From assembly GCA_027490595.1 (NCBI GenBank), contig JAIXXU010000204.1, forward strand, positions 1 to 11,170: DNA of 11,170 bases, written 5' to 3'. Made by a program: the position numbers and the translations under genes. The notes beneath the pieces were generated by a model. That model was given only the letters and a program-made list of their open reading frames with translations. It was not told where the DNA came from and did no database searches. This DNA comes from Pseudomonadota bacterium. GTDB lineage: Bacteria > Bdellovibrionota_B > Oligoflexia > Silvanigrellales > Silvanigrellaceae. This document shows positions 5,647-11,170 of this stretch, in pieces (position 1 is the first letter of the stretch; each line of letters opens with the position of its first letter).

Positions 5647-6102
5647 ATGACACTCGTTTCTGCTGTTGACTGCCTCTTCTCTCAATACCCAGAGTGTATT
5701 GTACACCCGGTCAGCTGCACTGGTGTTTCTAGAGATCCCTTTTCAAAAAAATTAAAAAAAGCTTATCCAGATTACTTCCGCGAATACTCAAGACTATGCA
5801 TCAGGCATAACTTTACTCACAGCCAAGCCTATCTATACCCATTGGGCGTCATGTTTGGAACAAAGTTTATTGTTACACTCACCATTAAAAAAACATGGCA
5901 GGAAAAACTCAAACCTGAAATTTTCCGAGGAGCTTTTCAAGAACTGCTCATACACTTATCAAATGAAAAAATTTCCAGTGTGGGCTTTCCTTTTGTAGAC
6001 GGAGTTCCGCCGGGCTGGCTCGAGCAAGAATGGGAAAAGCAATGCACTTTACCTAATTCATCCTTGGAAAAAGTGTTTTTGCTAAATCAAACAGAATTTT
6101 AG
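5647..6102 (+). CDS. Divergent macro-domain-like protein next to tRNA-Met
   Basis: A 151-residue protein that I align by eye to single macro domains of the ADP-ribose-binding or ADP-ribosyl-hydrolase kind. Block one, C17-I-V-H-P-V-S-C-T-G-V followed by K38-K-A-Y-P-D-Y-F-R-E-Y, matches the family pattern AIVNPVNCVGVMGKG plus FKKxYPxxFxxY. Block two, K81-K-T-W-Q-E-K-L, an amphipathic helix and V112-G-F-P-F-V-D-G-V-P-P-G-W, matches KKHWR, the helix and IPPLGCGNGGLDW. Key positions are changed: the Asn before Cys is Ser23, and the glycine-rich phosphate loop is replaced by V-D-G-V-P-P, so catalysis is doubtful. The start codon lies 24 nt after the tRNA and no clear ribosome binding site precedes it; a CGGC-GGAC-GCCG hairpin ends right at the ATG. 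Co-transcription with the tRNA is likely. The stop overlaps that of proS by 4 nt. Confidence 0.6.
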   Translation: MTLVSAVDCLFSQYPECIVHPVSCTGVSRDPFSKKLKKAYPDYFREYSRLCIRHNFTHSQAYLYPLGVMFGTKFIVTLTIKKTWQEKLKPEIFRGAFQELLIHLSNEKISSVGFPFVDGVPPGWLEQEWEKQCTLPNSSLEKVFLLNQTEF

Positions 6103-7856
6103 ACGCAGTATTTTTTATATTCTTCGCTAATTTCATTCTGAAGAATAGCAATAACTTCACTCAAAGGAATTTTTCTGGGTTCACAACGCTTGTCTCTGTA
6201 TTTAAGCTCAACACTATTTTCTGCCAATGTTTTGGGAGATAAAATAAGACGAAAGGGAACCCCAATTAAATCAGCGTCAGCAAATTGCGAACCTGGTTTT
6301 TCATCTCTATCATCGAATAAAACATCAATATTTAATTTTTTAAGCTCTTGATATAATTTTTCAGATTCTTCAGCTACAGAAACATCTTTTTTATTTAAAA
6401 CACACAAATGAACTTCAAAAGGAGCAACAGGTAAAGGAAAGATAGGCCCATATTCATCATGATGTTCTTCAATAATAGCAGGTAAAAGACGGGTAATACC
6501 AATTCCGTAACAACCCATTGTAGGATAATTGGGTTTACCTTGATGATCTAGGTAAGTACAATTCATACTTTCTGTATATTTCGTGCCAAGATGAAAAATA
6601 TTTCCAATCTCAATTCCCCTAGTTTCCTTTAAAGGAGCCTGACAATTTGGACAAGGATCACCATCTCGCGCAGCAGCAATATCGCCAATAAAGACTCTTT
6701 CTTTTTCAACTGCGCTTAGGTTTGTAAGAAAATCACGATGCACATTAAAATTTATGAGGTGGTAATCAGTTGCATTGGCACCTGTCACCAAATTTGAACT
6801 CTTTTCAATAGAATGGTCAAAAACAACAAAACTATGTTTCAAATTCAAACCAATCGGACCTGTATAACCAGGAGTCGCCGCCGCTTTCTCCATAGATTCC
6901 ATGCAGGCAGGCACAACCTCTTCACCAACCAAAGAACGTATTTTTTTATCTACAGCTTGCAAATCTCCTCTTACAAAACAAATTACAGGGGTATGAGAAA
7001 ATAACGTTTTATACATGACTGCTTTTGCTGTTTGTTCAGGCTTTATAGATAAGAAATCGCACAGCGCGGAAATAGTTTTTATATTTTCCGTGTGTACGGT
7101 TTTTAATTCTTTTTCAGGCTCCGAAGCAATCACAAAAGGAGACGTCGATACTTCCTCGTTGGCAAGGTAATTACACTTAGAACAGGTGATTATTTTATCT
7201 TCACCGGATGGAACAAGCATCTGAAACTCATGGGAATATTTTCCACCAAATAGTCCATTATCAGAAAGCACACTCACAAAATTTTTACAGCCACAGCGCT
7301 TAAAAAAACGCATGTAAGCCTCATGCATCCGATTATAATAGACGTTTAAATCTTCTTCACTAGTATGGAAACTATAAGCATCCTTCATCGTAAATTCCCT
7401 CAAACGCACCAAACCACCTCGGGGTCGTGGCTCATCTCGAAATTTCGTTTGAATTTGGTAGATCATCATGGGCAATTGCTTGTAACTGGAAATTTCAGAA
7501 CGAGCGATGGCGACAACAGGCTCTTCATGGGTGGGATTCAAAACCATTTTCTTGTCATTGCGATCCTGAAACTTGATCATGTCTTTTCCAAACGTTTCAT
7601 AACGTTGGGTTTCATCCCATAATTCCTTAGTCGCCGAACAAGGCATTCTCACTTCCTGGCCATCCATCAAATTCATTTCTTGACGGCAAATTTTTTCAAT
7701 TTTTGCTACACTTCTTAGAGCTAAAGGCAATAATCCATATATTCCAGAAGAAAACTGTTTCATAAATCCCCCACGCAACATATAAATGTGGCTAGGAATT
7801 TCTGCATCACGAGGAGTGTCTTTTACTGTTTTAGCCAAAAATTTAGAGTATCTCAT
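6099..7856 (-). CDS. proS: Prolyl-tRNA synthetase, bacterial type
   Basis: Class II synthetase that joins proline to tRNA-Pro in the cytoplasm. The 585-residue length and layout are those of the bacterial form with an inserted editing domain. Catalytic blocks: N107-P-T-H-E-E (TxE loop), motif 2 F139-R-D-E-P-R-P-R-G-G with R153-E-F-T-M-K-D-A-Y-S-F, and motif 3 G448-C-Y-G-I-G-I-T-R. The YbaK-like editing insertion spans about 225-410 and keeps K278 and the G333-P-I-G-L loop. It opens with a C-x-x-C pair (C225, C228) and closes with another (C402, C405). The anticodon-binding domain follows from about 475. The start codon ATG overlaps the TGA of the upstream DUF455/ATP-grasp gene in an ATGA, so translation is probably coupled. 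At its 3' end the TAA overlaps the stop of the convergent macro-like gene, leaving no room for a terminator between them. Confidence 0.96.
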   Translation of the reverse strand: MRYSKFLAKTVKDTPRDAEIPSHIYMLRGGFMKQFSSGIYGLLPLALRSVAKIEKICRQEMNLMDGQEVRMPCSATKELWDETQRYETFGKDMIKFQDRNDKKMVLNPTHEEPVVAIARSEISSYKQLPMMIYQIQTKFRDEPRPRGGLVRLREFTMKDAYSFHTSEEDLNVYYNRMHEAYMRFFKRCGCKNFVSVLSDNGLFGGKYSHEFQMLVPSGEDKIITCSKCNYLANEEVSTSPFVIASEPEKELKTVHTENIKTISALCDFLSIKPEQTAKAVMYKTLFSHTPVICFVRGDLQAVDKKIRSLVGEEVVPACMESMEKAAATPGYTGPIGLNLKHSFVVFDHSIEKSSNLVTGANATDYHLINFNVHRDFLTNLSAVEKERVFIGDIAAARDGDPCPNCQAPLKETRGIEIGNIFHLGTKYTESMNCTYLDHQGKPNYPTMGCYGIGITRLLPAIIEEHHDEYGPIFPLPVAPFEVHLCVLNKKDVSVAEESEKLYQELKKLNIDVLFDDRDEKPGSQFADADLIGVPFRLILSPKTLAENSVELKYRDKRCEPRKIPLSEVIAILQNEISEEYKKYCV

Positions 7857-10015
7857 GTTTTTATATTTCCTTTATTTTTAAGTAGTAAGTCTAAATTCAA
7901 GAATGCTAAACTTTCTGAAATAGTTTTCAAAACGCCAGCTCCCACAAAGAGTATTGTTAGAGTATTTTTTGCAAATTCCGGATCATTTGTAAATAAAACA
8001 CCATTATTGAGTAAAGGTTTAGGTGAACAAACAACTTCTGCAGGAAATTTATCGTGGATATATGTTACAAAAGAAGATACTGCACCATATTTCTTTATAA
8101 CATCTTTAACGCGAAGATGAATCCACAGAGCAGGAGTACCAGGAACAATTCGTTTTGAAATTTCTAAAGCCACCCGTCCCATGGTATAACGAGGATTTAT
8201 TTCTGAAACTAATTTAAATCGATAACCATATTTTGAAAAAGGATCTTTATAAATAAAGGTATCTATACCACATGGCCCTTCATACCCTTTCTCTTTGAGC
8301 GTTTCTCCTATGAAAAGAGAAACTTCTTTCAAAAGCTCAGCAATAGGTTTGGTGTTGTTAGTTTTTTGATATAGAAAAGCAAGCTCATCTTGAGAAAGAA
8401 AGTTAGTTTTTCTACCCAAACAAGTCCCTAAATATTGACCATGATCGTTAGTGAGAAAAATAGTTTCGCCCATATAAATAACCTGGTTTTTTTGAACCTT
8501 GATTTGCGCTGATATATCGACACATCTTTTATACCAAGGTTCAATAATAGCAACCGCGTTATTAAATAAATTGTTTTTCAACCAATTTTCTTCACTCTCA
8601 GAAAACTCTACAGAAGAGAAGCGTTTTGCATTTTGCCCAGCAGAGCCGAAAGGAAGCTTGACAACAAATTTTTCATGGTCACACAAAATATTACGGCCTA
8701 TATTTATGACTTCAGTTATGTCAGAGATTAAATGTAAATGTTGAGGGTCTGAAAAAAAATCTCGATAATCATAAAAATTTTCATAAATTTTTTTATTTAA
8801 ATAGGAAGTAAAAGATTTAGAGTACAATTCGTCCATGACCTCATGGTCATAAGATATAGTATTTTGTGCTTTTATACGGGTAGCAAGTGGAGCGAAAAAA
8901 TGCTCACTTTCTGGACTTTTACCCCAAGGTTTTGCCATGCCAAATAAGTTTTGCTCAAACTCTTTTAACTTCAAAGAACGCCCATGAACAATATGCCATT
9001 GAGGCAAATCATAACCGACCTTTTGCAGCGACCGAAGAAACTCAATAGAAGGCTTATAAGGAGATAATACGATGTCATCCTTTGCAGCTAAAAACTGACA
9101 TAACGTAGCACAATCTTCTTCCAATTCTTTTATTGCTTTTACTGGATGAAATCCTTTTTTTCCACGTTGTACTTCCAATTCACAGCAAGGATTGAACCAA
9201 TATAAGTTAGGAGGCCTGCCTTTAGAGGCAGAATAAACACTTAATTGTTCAATAAATACGTTATCTAATCCTGCTTTTACTCGAGCTTCAGAATCAAAAA
9301 TGACACCCTTTGCTCTAGCAGGAGACAAAGGAAACTGAAGATTTTGACAATAAAAATTCCAGGATGATACAGATTGATCACGCCATTTTTCAAACCAAAC
9401 GACCCCATGTTTAACGTGACCTATTTCATCTTCATAGACAGAGTCTAGAATACTAGCTGTTTCTTTATCACCAATCTTGTGCATTTTTTCTCTATAAAAA
9501 CAGGCAAAATCTAAATTAGCTTGTTCGAATGTCATGCTCATTTTAACAACGTAATCAAGGGGCGACTTCATGTCTGAAAGACATTTCCAAAAAAATTGAT
9601 TGACTGAAATCGATCCAAATTCCAGGCCTAGTTCATTCATTCGAGAGATGTATAACGTCATATGTCTTTGCTCTTCCATGATTGTTCTGGCAATTCCCAA
9701 TCGAAAAGCTGAAGGGGCATCAGGAAAACGCAACAAGGCGAGGGCCATCAACTCCATTGCGAGAAGTTCATGGTTTGCAAAAAAATGCAACATTACTGCT
9801 CTTTCGTGTTCTTTTTCCAGAGCATTCAAGTTAGGAAAAATTTTTTTGGTTTGATACTCGGAGACAAAATCGAGACCTGACGGTCTGCCTGGTGACGAAG
9901 GCGTAAGAACTGCTTGCCCAGGAAAATCATCAGTGAGTTCCCCAGGATGCAAAAGTTTCTCACGTGTTAAATCTTTGCCATATAAAATAATTTCTGCAAA
10001 TTGTCGAATTTCCAT
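7853..10015 (-). CDS. DUF455 ferritin-like / ATP-grasp fusion protein
   Basis: A 720-residue two-part protein. Residues about 20-215 match the DUF455 ferritin-like family: S41-P-G-R-P near the start, then a helical bundle with a full set of candidate di-iron ligands, E83, E115-x-x-H118, E164 and E197-x-x-H200. Residues about 265-660 look like an ATP-grasp ligase with a pre-ATP-grasp region (Y272-W-F-N-P): K453 in V-V-K-L-P-F-G-S-A-G, the hinge I490-I-E-P-W, G583-I-D and the metal-binding E605-I-N-P-R followed by M612-G-R. ATP-grasp enzymes form amide, ester or thioester bonds through acyl phosphates; ferritin-like di-iron domains oxidise substrates. Substrate and pathway are unknown to me. 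The gene is immediately upstream of proS and overlaps it by 4 nt, the first gene of that unit. No strong ribosome binding site precedes the ATG. No signal peptide, so cytoplasmic. Confidence 0.78.
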   Translation of the reverse strand: MEIRQFAEIILYGKDLTREKLLHPGELTDDFPGQAVLTPSSPGRPSGLDFVSEYQTKKIFPNLNALEKEHERAVMLHFFANHELLAMELMALALLRFPDAPSAFRLGIARTIMEEQRHMTLYISRMNELGLEFGSISVNQFFWKCLSDMKSPLDYVVKMSMTFEQANLDFACFYREKMHKIGDKETASILDSVYEDEIGHVKHGVVWFEKWRDQSVSSWNFYCQNLQFPLSPARAKGVIFDSEARVKAGLDNVFIEQLSVYSASKGRPPNLYWFNPCCELEVQRGKKGFHPVKAIKELEEDCATLCQFLAAKDDIVLSPYKPSIEFLRSLQKVGYDLPQWHIVHGRSLKLKEFEQNLFGMAKPWGKSPESEHFFAPLATRIKAQNTISYDHEVMDELYSKSFTSYLNKKIYENFYDYRDFFSDPQHLHLISDITEVINIGRNILCDHEKFVVKLPFGSAGQNAKRFSSVEFSESEENWLKNNLFNNAVAIIEPWYKRCVDISAQIKVQKNQVIYMGETIFLTNDHGQYLGTCLGRKTNFLSQDELAFLYQKTNNTKPIAELLKEVSLFIGETLKEKGYEGPCGIDTFIYKDPFSKYGYRFKLVSEINPRYTMGRVALEISKRIVPGTPALWIHLRVKDVIKKYGAVSSFVTYIHDKFPAEVVCSPKPLLNNGVLFTNDPEFAKNTLTILFVGAGVLKTISESLAFLNLDLLLKNKGNIKT

Positions 10016-10173
10016 AATAACTACAATAAATTAGAATCTAAGAAAAAGTTTGCCCACTCAAAGAACGACACAAGAAAAAACATGCTTAACAAATTTATGG
10101 CAAAATTAACACAAATCACATTTAGGCTCATTAATCAAAGAAAAATTGAAACTGCTTATGACTGGAAGCATTT
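10016..10173. other. Divergent intergenic region between the fusion gene and fliL
   Basis: 158 bp between two divergent genes, so it must hold promoters for both directions. I see no hexamer pair of good quality. A weak TTAACA (10106-10111) and an ATTAAT about 17 to 18 bp later could serve fliL. I found no convincing sigma-54 or sigma-28 flagellar promoter. Confidence 0.4.
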
Positions 10174-10737
10174 ATGTCTGAAAACAAAGAACAAATAGAG
10201 AGCCAGGACGAGGTAGAACCACCCAAAAAAAATACCTCCAAAACAAAGAAAATTCTTTTTGTTGGATTGGGTATAATCACCTTCGTCAGTCTAATCGCAG
10301 CTGTTTTCTTGATGATTCGCAAGACAAGTCAGCACCAGTCACTTTCACAAGTAGAAACCAGTCACAAAGAACAACATCCAACTCCAAATGAAAAAGGAGA
10401 CAACTCAAAATCAGAAGAAAGCGTAGCACCAAATTTTGGAGACACATACCTGATTTCTGAAATGAATTTGAATTTGAGCAATGCCTTAGAAAATAGATTC
10501 GTTTCTCTTGGTGTAGCCATAGAGTACCATGGCGGCGCAAATCAACTAAATGAGTTGAAAAAACGTGAAGCACAAATTAAAGATATCATTATTAGAACTA
10601 CAACAAGCAAAACTAGAACAGAATTACTAACAGAAAATGGAAAAGAGCTTTTAAGACGTGAAATGATAAATAGAATAAATGAGGTCTGCGACAAGCCAGT
10701 TCAAAATGTGTTCTTCACCCAGTTCCTTTTGGAGTAA
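10174..10737 (+). CDS. fliL: Flagellar basal body-associated protein FliL
   Basis: Single-pass inner membrane protein associated with the flagellar motor and stators. The 187 residues comprise a charged cytoplasmic N-terminus, one transmembrane helix at about 26-48 (flanked by K24-T-K-K and R49-K), a polar linker of about 40 residues rich in Ser, Glu and Lys, and the periplasmic FliL domain. Domain marks are Y92-L-I-S-E-M-N-L-N-L, R108-F-V-S-L-G-V-A-I-E, the K-R-E-A-Q-I-K-D-I-I block at 130-139, and the terminal V179-F-F-T-Q-F-L. The start is supported by GGAAG 5 nt upstream. Only 3 nt separate its stop from the start of fliM, so the two belong to one operon, the usual order in flagellated bacteria. 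Confidence 0.93.
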   Translation: MSENKEQIESQDEVEPPKKNTSKTKKILFVGLGIITFVSLIAAVFLMIRKTSQHQSLSQVETSHKEQHPTPNEKGDNSKSEESVAPNFGDTYLISEMNLNLSNALENRFVSLGVAIEYHGGANQLNELKKREAQIKDIIIRTTTSKTRTELLTENGKELLRREMINRINEVCDKPVQNVFFTQFLLE

Positions 10738-10740
10738 GTT

Positions 10741-11170
10741 ATGGCAGATCAAATTTTAAGCCAAAACGAAGTTGATGCTCTTCTCAACGGGGTATCTGAT
10801 GAACAAACAAATACAAAAGAATCTCATACCTCTCAAAACAAAAGAGGTGTAGTTCATTTTGACCTTGCTAACCAAGATCGAATCATCCGTGGGCGAATGC
10901 CCACCTTAGATATCATTCACGACCGTTTTATTCGTCTCTTTCGCGTTTCTCTTTCAGCGTCTCTGAGAAAAGTAGCAAACATTACTGTTAGTAACTCGGA
11001 AGCCATGAAGTTTGGTGAATTTATGGGGTCACTTCCTTCACCAAGTTGCCTAAATATTCTTCGAGTGGAACCATTAAGAGGCTCTGCCGTGATGGTCATT
11101 GAAAGCAAACTTTTGTATGCACTTGTTGACAGTTTGTTTGGTGGCTCTCAACTACCCTATTCAAAAACAG
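10741..11170 (+). CDS. fliM: Flagellar motor switch protein FliM (N-terminal part, cut by window edge)
   Basis: First 143 codons of FliM, the middle ring component of the cytoplasmic C-ring switch that sets rotation direction. The N-terminus L6-S-Q-N-E-V-D-A-L-L is the conserved CheY-phosphate-binding peptide, normally LSQ-x-E-I-D-A-L-L. After a 25-residue linker comes the middle domain, with F41-D-L-A-N-Q-D-R and R50-G-R-M-P-T-L, the block with which FliM normally begins its CheC-like fold, and a later F-G-G. The ribosome binding site GGAG sits in the last codons of fliL, 6 nt before the ATG. The frame stays open to the right edge, so the C-terminal domain lies outside. The motif suggests that chemotaxis signalling through CheY is present. 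Confidence 0.96.
   Translation, partial: MADQILSQNEVDALLNGVSDEQTNTKESHTSQNKRGVVHFDLANQDRIIRGRMPTLDIIHDRFIRLFRVSLSASLRKVANITVSNSEAMKFGEFMGSLPSPSCLNILRVEPLRGSAVMVIESKLLYALVDSLFGGSQLPYSKT

Noticed and set aside
10016..10173. Sigma-54 or sigma-28 promoter for fliL
   Set aside because: The ATGGCA near 10097 lacks the matching -12 element, and no TAAA plus GCCGATAA pair is present.
1..11170. CRISPR array, insertion sequence, prophage or attachment site next to the tRNA
   Set aside because: No spaced direct repeats of CRISPR type, no transposase or integrase motifs, and no duplicated tRNA 3' end were seen; the genes read as ordinary chromosomal content.

Overview
The window is AT-rich, with tightly packed genes, and carries mostly housekeeping genes of a flagellated Gram-negative bacterium. 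Two points suggest a Deltaproteobacteria-like or Bdellovibrionota-like lineage. The MinD/ParA-type ATPase at 1929-2945 has the GGGKGG Walker A, the ANLHTCFG stretch and the PEPTSIENAY stretch that I associate with a deltaproteobacterial family. The fliL-fliM pair and the lipoprotein with a Gram-negative lipobox fit too. This lineage call is an inference from family resemblance and base composition, not a phylogeny.

Layout, left to right. (1) 1-306 is AT-rich and shows no convincing gene. (2) A minus-strand pair, ppa (inorganic pyrophosphatase) then gcvH (glycine cleavage H protein), is divergent from a small SUI1/YciH-type translation factor; both promoters share a 123-bp gap. (3) A plus-strand run follows: the MinD/FlhG-like ATPase, an RluD-type pseudouridine synthase, and an isochorismate-synthase-like chorismate enzyme overlapping it by 19 bp. 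(4) A self-contained unit follows with promoter, a small Ala/Thr/Pro-repeat lipoprotein and a hairpin terminator. (5) A strong stable-RNA-type promoter drives tRNA-Met(CAU), and 24 nt after the tRNA begins a small divergent macro-domain-like protein. (6) On the minus strand a 720-residue fusion of a DUF455 ferritin-like domain with an ATP-grasp-like ligase overlaps the start of proS by 4 nt. proS in turn converges on the macro-like gene with overlapping stop codons. (7) The right end holds fliL and the start of fliM.

Many genes serve translation: tRNA-Met, ProS, the pseudouridine synthase and the SUI1 factor, with pyrophosphatase removing the pyrophosphate released by tRNA charging. The most novel parts are the DUF455/ATP-grasp fusion, which keeps a full set of candidate di-iron ligands and is translationally coupled to prolyl-tRNA synthetase, and the degenerate macro-domain protein apparently co-transcribed with tRNA-Met. 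No function is established for either from sequence alone.
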